From: CAMLIZ01 sp966212505
GTDB lineage: Bacteria > Pseudomonadota > Gammaproteobacteria > Burkholderiales > Burkholderiaceae_C
Direction of reading: 5' to 3'
Length of the DNA: 64,000 nucleotides
Assembly: GCA_966212505.1 (NCBI GenBank)
Contig: CBIHRS010000017.1
Span: 1 to 64,000, forward strand
Shown: positions 15,088-22,859 of the stretch, in pieces
Numbering within the stretch: the stretch's first letter is position 1
Layout of the letters: the number at the start of each line of letters is the position of its first letter
Notes under the pieces: model-generated
What the model was told of the DNA's origin: nothing
The model's database searches: none
The model's input: only the letters and a program-made list of their open reading frames with translations
Made by a program: the position numbers and the translations under genes

Positions 15088-15855
15088 TTACTGCGGCAGC
15101 AGCTCCTGCGTCTGCCCGTCCTGGTCGCCGTTGCCCTGCGTGAGCAGCACATGCAGGTCGCCCGGCAGGCCGGTGGTGCCGGGGATGAGGGTCAGCAGCC
15201 AGTCGGCGTTGTTGCCGAGGGTGACGTTGGTGGCGTTGAAGAGCACGGTCTTGGTTCCCGGTGCGGTGAGCACCAGGCGGTAGGCGCCGCCGGCCAGCTC
15301 GTAGGAATCGTTGCCCGAGGCAGGCAGCGCATTGCCGAAGCCGAGGTTGCCGAAGGTGGGCGCGGCGGTCGAGAGATCCTGCGTGCTGGTGAGGATATAC
15401 ACGTCGACCGAAGGCGTGGCGGCCGCGGCGTTCACGAAGCGCAGGCGGGCCTTGTCGCTGGTCAGGCCCTTGTTGTAGGGGTCTTGGATGACCATCAGGC
15501 TGGTGGCGGTGGCGTTGGCCGCCGGCAGCGCGATGAAGGTGTAGCGGTTGCCGCGCTGCGGGTCGAGGTCGGCCGAGGCCAGCACGCTCGAGCTGTTGGT
15601 GGCCGAGCGCACGCTCCAGGTGGTGTTGCCGGTGCCCACGTCGTAGAAGTGCGAGGTCGACTTGAACGCGAAGTTGGAGGCATCGGCCTGTGCGGTGCTG
15701 CCGCTGTAGAGCGTGACGTTGCCCGATGCGGGCGCCGCATCGACGAAGCGCACCACGGGGTCGCGCACATCGAGCCGGTCTTCGGTATCGCCACCGCCAC
15801 AGGCAGCCAGCAGTGCAGTAGACAGCGCGAGCGACAAGGCCATCAAGGACTTCAT
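15088..15855 (-). CDS. DUF4397-type cell-surface lipoprotein
   Basis: 255 residues. The signal peptide MKSLMALSLALSTALLAACGGG ends in a lipobox with the acylated Cys at 19. The mature part holds two similar beta-rich repeats starting VVRFVDAAPASGNVTLY and LRFVNAAAATPSVDVY, the hallmark of DUF4397 proteins, which are exported and of unknown function. The repeats continue through segments such as YELAGGAYRLVLTAPG. The gene stands alone. The 347 nt upstream of it (15856-16202) hold no gene, only the hairpin noted at 16034 and presumably divergent promoters. Confidence 0.75.
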   Translation of the reverse strand: MKSLMALSLALSTALLAACGGGDTEDRLDVRDPVVRFVDAAPASGNVTLYSGSTAQADASNFAFKSTSHFYDVGTGNTTWSVRSATNSSSVLASADLDPQRGNRYTFIALPAANATATSLMVIQDPYNKGLTSDKARLRFVNAAAATPSVDVYILTSTQDLSTAAPTFGNLGFGNALPASGNDSYELAGGAYRLVLTAPGTKTVLFNATNVTLGNNADWLLTLIPGTTGLPGDLHVLLTQGNGDQDGQTQELLPQ

Positions 15856-16033
15856 GGAAGGCTCTCGATCAGTTGAGTTGCAGACGGCGCCAGCCTATGC
15901 GTCGAGTGCGCTTTGGTCTGTCGGAGGAGGCGGTGCGTTGGTGTGGGGCATCGCTGACAACCGCGCAGTGGCCCTGCATGGCGTGGGCCCATTGCGAGGG
16001 CGTGTGCCTTTCCGCACCGCGTTGGATGGGGTT

Positions 16034-16051
16034 CGTATGGCTCTCCATACG
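16034..16051. promoter_or_regulatory. Perfect 7-bp hairpin or operator in a divergent region
   Basis: CGTATGG (16034-16040), loop CTCT, CCATACG (16045-16051). It lies about 150 nt upstream of the Cache-domain gene and 180 nt upstream of the DUF4397 gene. No T-run follows, so it is more likely an operator or an RNA hairpin than a terminator. Confidence 0.3.
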
Positions 16052-16202
16052 GAAATCGAGGGCTGTTGGGGTTCAAGCGTCACAGGGCCGTGACTTCGGC
16101 AACAGTGGCTCGAAGCGCCCTGTGCATCGCAGGTGCACACCTAGACTCCCGCGCCGTGGGACACCCCCACGCATCAACACACACCCTTCAAGGAGAAGAA
16201 CC

Positions 16203-16658
16203 ATGATCAAGATGTTGTCCGCCGCGCTGATCGCGCTCGCCTCGTTCGTGATGCCGGCCGCTGCCAGCGCCGCACCCACGCAAGACGATGCGAAGAACCT
16301 CGTTGAAAAGGCCGCGAGCTTTGCGGCCGCCAACGGCAAGGAGAAGCTGGTGGCCGAGGTGAACCGCAAGGACGGCCCCTTCAACCAGGGCGAGCTCTAT
16401 GTGTTCGTCTACGACAGCACCGGCACGCTGATCGCCGACCCGGTCAACACGGCGATGCTGGGCCAGAACAACGTGTCCAAGCCCGATGCCGATGGCAAGC
16501 TCTTCCGCAAGGAGATCGTCGACGTGGCCAACACGCAAGGCAGCGGCTGGGTGAAGTACAAGTTCGCCAACCCGGTGAGCGGCAAGGTGGAGCCCAAGGC
16601 TTCCTACGTGAAGAAGCAAGGCGACGTGATCATCATCGCCGGCGTGTACCTCAAGTAA
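16203..16658 (+). CDS. Secreted single-Cache-domain protein
   Basis: 151 residues from ATG 16203 (AAGGAGAAG seven bases upstream). The signal peptide is MIKMLSAALIALASFVMPAAASA, cut after about residue 23. The rest matches the small extracellular Cache (dCache/sCache-like) domain found alone in proteobacteria: a long first helix (AKNLVEKAASFAAANGKEK), then LYVFVYDSTGTLIADPVN and GWVKYKFANPVSGKVEPKASYVKK. In receptors such domains bind small ligands; as a free periplasmic protein it may act as a binding component. No receptor is next to it. Confidence 0.78.
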   Translation: MIKMLSAALIALASFVMPAAASAAPTQDDAKNLVEKAASFAAANGKEKLVAEVNRKDGPFNQGELYVFVYDSTGTLIADPVNTAMLGQNNVSKPDADGKLFRKEIVDVANTQGSGWVKYKFANPVSGKVEPKASYVKKQGDVIIIAGVYLK

Positions 16659-16671
16659 GCAGCCCCGATGT

Positions 16672-17139
16672 CTACAGCCAGCGCCTCACGCGTTGGCTGT
16701 AGGCGATGTAGGCCTCGCCGAACTGCCCCGCCAGCGCCCGCTCTTCGGGCCGGATCTGGAACCGGTCGATGTAGAGCACATACAGCGGCACCAGCAGCAG
16801 CGCCCACGCATTGGCAAGAAAGGCGCCCCACCCCAGCAGTTGCAGCGTGCGGCCCAGGTACATCGGGTTGCGCGTGAAGCGGTAGACGCCGTGGCTCACG
16901 ATCGAGGCCGAGGCTTGCGGTTGCATCGGGTTGATGGTGGTGCGGGCACGCACGAACGCGAGCTGCGCCGCGCCCCTGAGCACCAGGCCGGCGCCGGCCA
17001 GCAGCAGGGCCGCAGCCAGCCGCCAGGCCAAGGGCACATCAAGCGGCGGCACCAGGCCCGACACCGCCCACATCAGCAGCGCGACGATCAACGCCACCAG
17101 CGGCGGCGGCAGCTTGAGCTTCAGCGCATCCATGGTCAC
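16672..17139 (-). CDS. Isoprenylcysteine carboxyl methyltransferase-type membrane protein
   Basis: 155 residues with four hydrophobic segments (about 14-32, 38-58, 95-115 and a shorter one). The signature IVSHGVYRFTRNPMYLG with the later Glu-rich RPEERALAGQFGEAYIAYSQRVRRW is that of the ICMT/PEMT family of membrane methyltransferases using S-adenosylmethionine. The bacterial substrate is not known. Its ATG overlaps the regA stop by 4 nt, making it the last gene of the cyo operon, which hints at a lipid, quinone or haem-related methylation, but that is speculation. Confidence 0.75.
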   Translation of the reverse strand: MTMDALKLKLPPPLVALIVALLMWAVSGLVPPLDVPLAWRLAAALLLAGAGLVLRGAAQLAFVRARTTINPMQPQASASIVSHGVYRFTRNPMYLGRTLQLLGWGAFLANAWALLLVPLYVLYIDRFQIRPEERALAGQFGEAYIAYSQRVRRWL

Positions 17140-17672
17140 TTGACCCGCTGCTTCTCCAGCTTGCGCGCCAGCGTGCGCCGGTGCATGCCGAGGCGGCGCG
17201 CGGTCTCAGAGATGTTGAAGTTGGTGGCGGCCAGCGTCTCGTGGATGCGCTCCCACTCCAGCGTCTTGATCGAGGTGGTGCGCTCGGTGAGCTCCACGTC
17301 GGCATCGCCCTGCGCACGGCCGAAGGCGGCCTCGATGTCGTCGGTGTTGGCCGGCTTGGCCAGGTAGTGGCGCGCGCCGAGCTTGATGGCCTCGACCGCG
17401 GTAGCGATGCTGGCGTAGCCGGTGAGCACCACGATCACCATCGCCGGGTCGTGCGCATGCAGCAGCTGCACGCAGGCCAGGCCGGAGTCGCCCGCGGCGA
17501 GCTTCAGGTCGACCACCGCGAAGCCGGGCTTGTGCGTGGGCAGCAGGTCTTTCACTTCCTCGATGCTCGCGGCGCGCAGCACCACGTAGCCGCGGCGTTC
17601 GAACGAGCGCACCAGCGTGCGGGCGAAGGCGTCGTCGTCTTCGACGATCAGCAACTGGCGTTCAGCGTCCAT
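17136..17672 (-). CDS. regA: Redox response regulator, RegA/PrrA/ActR family
   Basis: 178 residues: receiver domain 1-120 with the acidic pocket VEDDDAF (10-16), phospho-acceptor Asp55 in FAVVDLKL, Thr in VLTGYAS and Lys in YLAKP; then a linker and a Fis-type helix-turn-helix (about 150-176, ISETARRLGMHRRTLARKL), near-identical in layout to RegA and PrrA. RegA-type regulators switch respiratory and energy genes in response to the redox state of the quinone pool sensed by RegB. It overlaps the RegB-like gene by 11 nt and the methyltransferase by 4 nt, within the cyo operon. Confidence 0.88.
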   Translation of the reverse strand: MDAERQLLIVEDDDAFARTLVRSFERRGYVVLRAASIEEVKDLLPTHKPGFAVVDLKLAAGDSGLACVQLLHAHDPAMVIVVLTGYASIATAVEAIKLGARHYLAKPANTDDIEAAFGRAQGDADVELTERTTSIKTLEWERIHETLAATNFNISETARRLGMHRRTLARKLEKQRVK

Positions 17673-19005
17673 CGGTGTCTTCTTCCTGCGCGTCGGCTTC
17701 TGCGTCTTCCTCGTCGGGCAGCAACAGCGAGACCAGCGGCAAGGTGATCACGACCTCGGCGCCATCTTCGGGCCGGTTGTGCGCCTCGATGCGGCCACCC
17801 AGCGTGCGCGCCACGTTGACCGAGAGGAACAGGCCCAGCCCGCCGCCAGGCTTGCCCTTGCTCGACTGGTAGGGCTTGCCGAACTGCTCGAGCATCTCCG
17901 GCGCGAAGCCGGGGCCGCGATCCTGCACGCGCAGGATCAGCTCATCGTCTTCCACATGCACGAAGAAGCTGATCGGCGTGTGCGGCGAGGCCTCGAGGGC
18001 GTTGTCGAGCACGTTGCCGATCATCTGCTTGAGCGCGAAGTCGGAGATGATGGGCAGGTCGGGCGTGCTGTCGCGGTCGTAGCGCAGCTCTTCGGCCGGC
18101 CGGGTGTTGCGCCACTCCTGCACCAGCTCGTCGAGGAAGGTGTGCAGCGTGGTTTGCATCGGCGCCTCGCCGCGGGTTTCGCCGGCGGAGAGCAGGATGC
18201 CGTTGACGATGGCCTTGCAGCGCTGCAGCTGCACCTGCATCTCTTCGATCTCCTCGCGCAGCTCGGGCTCGGCGGCAAACGGCGCCATGCGCGACCAGTC
18301 GCCGAGGATGACCGACAAGGTGGCCAGCGGCGTGCCGAGCTCGTGCGCCGCGCCCGAGGCGAGCAGGCCCATGCGCACGATGTGCTCTTCTTCGGCGGCG
18401 CGCTGCCGCAGATCGGCCAGGCGGGCATCGCGCTGGCGCAGGTTGCGCCCGATGCGGCCGATGAAGATGACCAGCAGCGCCGCGTTCATCATGAAGCACA
18501 CCAGCAGCCCGCCGATGTAGTGCGTGGGCAGCACCGGGCTGGCCAGGCCGGGCAGCGTGAGCGGCTTGTGCCATTGCGTGAGCCACACGAAGCACAGGCT
18601 GGTAATGGCCACCAGCGCCCAGATGTAGCGCGGCTTCAGCAGCACCGAGGCCACCGCCACCTGCAGCAGGTAGACGAAGATGAACGGGTTGGTGATGCCG
18701 CCGGCGTAGTAGAGCTGGCCGCTGAGCACCGCCACGTCGACCAGCATGCCGATGAACAGCTCGCTGTTGTTCACGTTCCAGGCCACCCGGCTGCGCAGCC
18801 AGCACACCAGGTTGAAGCCGGCCAGCGTGCCCAGCAGCGTGAGCATCTCCAGCAGCGGCAGCCGGATGCCGAGCGCGAAGTGCACCGCCAGGATGGTGAG
18901 CAGCTGGCCCGCCACCGCGAGCCAGCGCAGCTCGATCAGCTGCAGCAGGTTCTTGCGCCCGGCCAGGCGCTCGGGCGCCGGGGTAGCGGTGTCGGTGGAG
19001 GTCAA
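17662..19005 (-). CDS. regB: Redox sensor histidine kinase, RegB/PrrB family
   Basis: 447 residues from TTG 19005, which overlaps the SURF1 stop and has GGAGA upstream. Six hydrophobic segments occupy about 25-185. The quinone-binding heptapeptide GGITNPF is at 102-108; the H-box HELGTPLATL has phospho-acceptor His221; Cys263 in LQRCKAI corresponds to the redox-active Cys of RegB; N-box (NVLDNALEAS) and G-boxes (DRGPGFAP, GGGLGLFLS) complete the kinase. It should autophosphorylate when quinone is reduced and pass phosphate to the regulator encoded next. Ubiquinol oxidation by the oxidase of the same operon would feed back on it. Confidence 0.88.
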   Translation of the reverse strand: MTSTDTATPAPERLAGRKNLLQLIELRWLAVAGQLLTILAVHFALGIRLPLLEMLTLLGTLAGFNLVCWLRSRVAWNVNNSELFIGMLVDVAVLSGQLYYAGGITNPFIFVYLLQVAVASVLLKPRYIWALVAITSLCFVWLTQWHKPLTLPGLASPVLPTHYIGGLLVCFMMNAALLVIFIGRIGRNLRQRDARLADLRQRAAEEEHIVRMGLLASGAAHELGTPLATLSVILGDWSRMAPFAAEPELREEIEEMQVQLQRCKAIVNGILLSAGETRGEAPMQTTLHTFLDELVQEWRNTRPAEELRYDRDSTPDLPIISDFALKQMIGNVLDNALEASPHTPISFFVHVEDDELILRVQDRGPGFAPEMLEQFGKPYQSSKGKPGGGLGLFLSVNVARTLGGRIEAHNRPEDGAEVVITLPLVSLLLPDEEDAEADAQEEDTDGR

Positions 19006-19793
19006 GGGCGTGTCTCCTGCGGTCCGCCGGGCTGCCGCGCCGAGATCAGCAGGTAGCCGATGGCGGCCGCGACCATGGCCGCGAGCGCGAACCACGTGAG
19101 GGCGTACTGCAGGTGATTGTTGCGGAAGTTGACCACCGTGAGGCCGGGCCGGGGCCAGGCCTCCTGCGGCGCGCCGGCCTCGGCCGAGGCATCGACGAAA
19201 TACGGCGCCACCGCGCCGGGATGCTGCGCGCCGCCGAGGCCGCGGGCCGCGGCAATGGCCTGCACATCGCGCGAATACCAGCGCCCTGCCGCCACGTCGT
19301 TGTGCTGCAGCAGGCTGCCGCCGGGCTCGGTGAAGCGCAGCAGGCCGACCAGCTGCTGCGGCCCCTGCGGCTCCTGCGCGATGCGGCTGCTGCGCGCGCG
19401 CTGCTCGGGCGGCACGAAGCCGCGGTTGACCAGCACCCACCAGCCCTGCTCGGTGACGAGCGGCGTCAGGATCCAGTAGCCGGCGCCGAGCTCGGTGCTG
19501 GCCTGCACGGGGGTTTCGAGCTCATGGACGAAGCGGCCGCGCAGCTCGACGCGGCGGTATTCGTCGGCGGTGGTGTTCAGGCCCGGCCAGGCGGCGGGGC
19601 CGGGGGCCGCGACGGGCGCAGCCTTCAGGCGCTGGTCGACCCGGGCGATCAGGTCGGTCTTCCACGACAGCCGTTGCAGCTGCCACACGCCCAGGACGAC
19701 GAAGCCCGCGAAGGCCAGCACACAACCGAGGAGCAGCGCGACAAAGGCGCTGCGGCGGGGGTGGTGCGGGCTGCGGGCTTCGCGCTCGGTCAT
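19002..19793 (-). CDS. SURF1-family oxidase assembly protein
   Basis: 263 residues with the classic SURF1 plan: N-terminal membrane helix (about 16-40, FVALLLGCVLAFAGFVVLGVWQLQRL), a periplasmic domain containing RRVELRGRF, GYWILTPL and WVLVNRGFVP, and a C-terminal helix near 235-252 preceded by NFRNNHLQYALTWFALA. SURF1 proteins deliver haem during assembly of haem-copper oxidases; a SURF1 version dedicated to a quinol oxidase is known in Paracoccus. It overlaps cyoD by one base and the kinase by four, so it presumably serves the bo-type oxidase encoded here. Confidence 0.9.
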   Translation of the reverse strand: MTEREARSPHHPRRSAFVALLLGCVLAFAGFVVLGVWQLQRLSWKTDLIARVDQRLKAAPVAAPGPAAWPGLNTTADEYRRVELRGRFVHELETPVQASTELGAGYWILTPLVTEQGWWVLVNRGFVPPEQRARSSRIAQEPQGPQQLVGLLRFTEPGGSLLQHNDVAAGRWYSRDVQAIAAARGLGGAQHPGAVAPYFVDASAEAGAPQEAWPRPGLTVVNFRNNHLQYALTWFALAAMVAAAIGYLLISARQPGGPQETRP

Positions 19794-20197
19794 CAGGGCA
19801 TGTTACGCACGTCGTGCGCGGGCATCGGCATCATGTTGGTGTTGAGGTGATACATCACCCAGATCGAACCCGCCAGCATGATGATCACCAAGGCCGCGGT
19901 GAAGATCAGCGCCAGCATCGACCAGCCGCCTTCGACCTTGGCGTTCATGTGCAGGAAGTAGACCATGTGGACCACGATCTGCACCGCCGCGAAGCCGAGG
20001 ATCACGAAGGCCGTGAGGTTCGACGGCAGCACCTTGTTCATCACCAGCCAGAACGGGATCGCGGTGAGCACCACCGAGAGGATGAAGCCGACGACGTAGC
20101 CCTTGACGGTGGCGTGGTAGCCGCCGCCGTCGTCGTGGTGATCGCCATGGTGGTCGTGATGATCGTGGTTGGGATGGTGGGGGTTGTGCTCGCTCAT
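19793..20197 (-). CDS. cyoD: Cytochrome o ubiquinol oxidase subunit IV
   Basis: 134 residues from ATG 20197, which overlaps the cyoC stop (TGATG). Three membrane helices (about 38-58, 66-88 and 97-118: YVVGFILSVVLTAIPFW, LTAFVILGFAAVQIVVHMVYFLHM, LALIFTAALVIIMLAGSIWVMYHL) fit CyoD, which stabilises the Cu-B site during assembly. The N-terminal 28 residues are unusual: HNPHHPNHDHHDHHGDHH with Asp between the histidines, far more His-rich than the E. coli protein and suggestive of metal binding. Confidence 0.9.
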   Translation of the reverse strand: MSEHNPHHPNHDHHDHHGDHHDDGGGYHATVKGYVVGFILSVVLTAIPFWLVMNKVLPSNLTAFVILGFAAVQIVVHMVYFLHMNAKVEGGWSMLALIFTAALVIIMLAGSIWVMYHLNTNMMPMPAHDVRNMP

Positions 20198-20820
20198 CAC
20201 AGGACTCCCATCAGGTAGACGAAGGTGAACACGCCGATCCAGACGACGTCGAGGAAGTGCCAGAACATCGACAGGCACATCAGGCGGCGCTTGTTCTCGG
20301 GGATGAGGCCGAGCTTGCCCACCTGGAACATCAGCGTGACCAGCCAGATGGTGCCGAAGGTCACGTGCAGGCCGTGGGTGCCCACCAGCGTGAAGAACGA
20401 CGACAGGAAGGCGCTGCGCTGCGGGCCGGCGCCTTCATGGATCAGGTGCGCGAACTCCTGCAGCTCCAGCGTCAGGAAGCCCAGGCCGAACAGGCCGGTG
20501 ACGGCCAGCCAGCCGAGCACGGCCTTCTTGTTGCCGTTCTGCATGCCGATCATCGCGAAGCCGTAGGTGATCGACGAGAACAGCAGCAGCGCGGTGTTGG
20601 TGGCCACCACCGGCAGGTCGAACAGGTCGGCGCCTGAGGGGCCGGCCGCGTAGCTGCGGCCGAGCACCGCATACACCGCGAACAGCACCGCGAAGATGAG
20701 GCAGTCGCTCATCAGGTAGAGCCAGAAGCCCAGCAGCGTGCCCTGCTGCGGGTGGTGGTCGCCGTTGTCGTAGAACACCGGCGCGCGCTCGACGGATGTG
20801 AGGGTTTGGGGACTCAGCAT
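20197..20820 (-). CDS. cyoC: Cytochrome o ubiquinol oxidase subunit III
   Basis: 207 residues from ATG 20820 (AAGAG nine bases upstream); a TTG 15 nt earlier is the alternative. Five hydrophobic helices typical of the quinol-oxidase subunit III are visible, with YDNGDHHPQQGTLLGFWLYLMSDC near the N-terminus, the GTHGLHVTFGTIWL motif and the end WHFLDVVWIGVFTFVYLMGVL. It is part of the proton-pumping bo3-type complex in the inner membrane. cyoB ends 19 nt upstream and cyoD overlaps by one base. Confidence 0.93.
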   Translation of the reverse strand: MLSPQTLTSVERAPVFYDNGDHHPQQGTLLGFWLYLMSDCLIFAVLFAVYAVLGRSYAAGPSGADLFDLPVVATNTALLLFSSITYGFAMIGMQNGNKKAVLGWLAVTGLFGLGFLTLELQEFAHLIHEGAGPQRSAFLSSFFTLVGTHGLHVTFGTIWLVTLMFQVGKLGLIPENKRRLMCLSMFWHFLDVVWIGVFTFVYLMGVL

Positions 20821-20839
20821 GTGAAGCTCTTGCAAGGCG

Positions 20840-22846
20840 TCAGGCCAGGGTGGAGAGCGCCAGCGTGCGGGCGTTCTCGCTGCGCGTCACGTCGGACGCG
20901 GGGATGTGGAAGTCGCGCTTGTAGTTGAAGGTGTGCACGATGATCGAGGCCAGCATCACCAGGAACGACACGCCCGCCACCAGCCACATGTGCCAGATCA
21001 GCGCAAAGCCGAACAGCGTGGCCAGCATCGCGATCACGAAGCCCGCGCCGGTGTTCTTGGGCATGTGGATGGCCACGAAGCCGTCGGTCGGGCGGCGGTG
21101 GCCGCGCGTCTTCATGTCGTACCAGGCGTCGTTGTCGTGCACGATCGGCGTGAAGGCGAAGTTGTAGTCGGCCGGCGGCGAGGCGGTGGCCCACTCGAGC
21201 GTGCGGCCGTTCCACGGGTCGCCGGTCACGTCGCGCAGTTGCTCGCGCTTGAGGAAGCTGACCACCAGCTGGATCAGGAACGAGCCGATGCCCAGCGCCA
21301 CCAGGCCGGCGCCCACCGCGGCGATCTGGAACCAGATCTGCAGCGAGGGATCGTCGAAGTGGCTCATGCGGCGGGTGACGCCCATCAGGCCCAGGATGTA
21401 CAGCGGCGTGAAGGCGACCCAGAAGCCGACCAGCCAGAACCAGAACGAGCACTTGCCCCAGAACGGGTCGAGCTTGTAGCCGAAGGCCTTGGGGAACCAG
21501 TAGTTGATGCCGGCGAAGATGCCGAACACCACGCCGCCGATGATCACGTTGTGGAAGTGCGCGATCAGGAACAGGCTGTTGTGCAGCACGAAGTCGGCCG
21601 GCGGCACGGCGAGCAGCACGCCGGTCATGCCGCCGATCACGAAGGTGACCATGAAGCCCACGGTCCACATCATCGGCACTTCGAACTTGATGCGGCCGCG
21701 GTACATCGTGAACAGCCAGTTGAAGATCTTCGCCCCGGTCGGGATCGAGATGATCATCGTCGTGATGCCGAAGAACGAGTTGACGCTCGCGCCCGAGCCC
21801 ATCGTGAAGAAGTGGTGCAGCCACACCAGGTACGACAGGATGGTGATCACCACGGTGGCGTAGACCATCGAGGCGTAGCCGAACAGCTTCTTGCCGCTGA
21901 AGGTGGACACCACTTCACTGAAGATGCCGAACACCGGCAGCACCAGGATGTAGACCTCGGGGTGGCCCCAGATCCAGATCAGGTTCACGTACAGCATGGC
22001 GTTGCCGCCCATGTCGTTGGTGAAGAAGTTGGTGCCGACGTAGCGGTCGAGGCTCAGCAGCGCCAGCGCGGCCGTGAGCACCGGGAAGGTCGCCACGATC
22101 AGCACGTTGGTGCACAGCGAGGTCCAGGTGAACACCGGCATCTTCATCATCGTCATGCCGGGGGCGCGCATCTTGATGATGGTGGCGATGAGGTTGATGC
22201 CCGACAGCGTGGTGCCCACGCCCGCCACCTGCAATGACCAGAGGTAGTAGTCCACCCCCACGTCGGGGCTCTGCAGCAGGCCCGACAGCGGCGGATAGGC
22301 CAGCCAGCCGGTGCGCGCGAACTCGCCCACGAACAGCGAGGCCATCACCAGGATCGCGCCGCCCACCGTCATCCAGAAGCTGAAGTTGTTCAGGAACGGG
22401 AAGGCCACGTCGCGCGCGCCGATCTGCAGCGGCACGAGGTAGTTCATGAAGCCGGTGACGAAGGGCATCGCCACGAAGAAGATCATGATCACGCCGTGGG
22501 CCGTGAAGATCTGGTCGTAGTGGTGCGGCGGCAGGAAGCCGGCGTTGTCGCCGAAGGCGATGGCCTGCTGGGCGCGCATCATCAGCGCATCGGCGAAACC
22601 GCGCAGCAGCATCACGATGCCGAGCACGATGTACATGATGCCGATCTTCTTGTGGTCGATGCTGGTGATCCAGTTGCGCCACAGCGGGCCCCAGGCCTTG
22701 AAGTAGGTCAGCGCGGCCAGCAGGCCCATGCCGCCCATGGCCACCATCGCGAAGGTGGCGAGCAGGATGGGCTCGTGGAAGGGAATCGCCTCCCAGCTCA
22801 GGCGGCCGAGAAGGAGTGTGCCGAAGTCGGAATGTTCAGTGGACAT
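20840..22846 (-). CDS. cyoB: Cytochrome o ubiquinol oxidase subunit I
   Basis: 668 residues (E. coli CyoB 663). It carries the haem b, haem o3 and Cu-B centre: AHGVIMIFFVAMPF supplies a haem ligand, WGHPEVYILVLP the Cu-B His and the cross-linked Tyr, VWLHHFFTMG two further Cu-B His, and HFHNVIIGG the remaining haem ligands. About 14-15 membrane helices are visible. It oxidises ubiquinol, reduces oxygen to water and pumps protons. 13 nt separate it from cyoA and 19 nt from cyoC. No haem O synthase (cyoE) gene follows in this operon, so it must be elsewhere. Confidence 0.96.
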   Translation of the reverse strand: MSTEHSDFGTLLLGRLSWEAIPFHEPILLATFAMVAMGGMGLLAALTYFKAWGPLWRNWITSIDHKKIGIMYIVLGIVMLLRGFADALMMRAQQAIAFGDNAGFLPPHHYDQIFTAHGVIMIFFVAMPFVTGFMNYLVPLQIGARDVAFPFLNNFSFWMTVGGAILVMASLFVGEFARTGWLAYPPLSGLLQSPDVGVDYYLWSLQVAGVGTTLSGINLIATIIKMRAPGMTMMKMPVFTWTSLCTNVLIVATFPVLTAALALLSLDRYVGTNFFTNDMGGNAMLYVNLIWIWGHPEVYILVLPVFGIFSEVVSTFSGKKLFGYASMVYATVVITILSYLVWLHHFFTMGSGASVNSFFGITTMIISIPTGAKIFNWLFTMYRGRIKFEVPMMWTVGFMVTFVIGGMTGVLLAVPPADFVLHNSLFLIAHFHNVIIGGVVFGIFAGINYWFPKAFGYKLDPFWGKCSFWFWLVGFWVAFTPLYILGLMGVTRRMSHFDDPSLQIWFQIAAVGAGLVALGIGSFLIQLVVSFLKREQLRDVTGDPWNGRTLEWATASPPADYNFAFTPIVHDNDAWYDMKTRGHRRPTDGFVAIHMPKNTGAGFVIAMLATLFGFALIWHMWLVAGVSFLVMLASIIVHTFNYKRDFHIPASDVTRSENARTLALSTLA

Positions 22847-22859
22847 CTTGGAGATCTCG

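Noticed and set aside
19006..19440. Longer start for the RegB-like kinase
   Set aside because: This part is an antisense-like shadow of SURF1; TTG 19005 overlaps the SURF1 stop and has a ribosome site.
20906..22237. Long plus-strand ORF opposite cyoB (similar long ORFs lie opposite many genes here)
   Set aside because: Its His/Arg/Asp/Gly-rich translation is the typical complement of a high-GC coding strand, and cyoB is certain.
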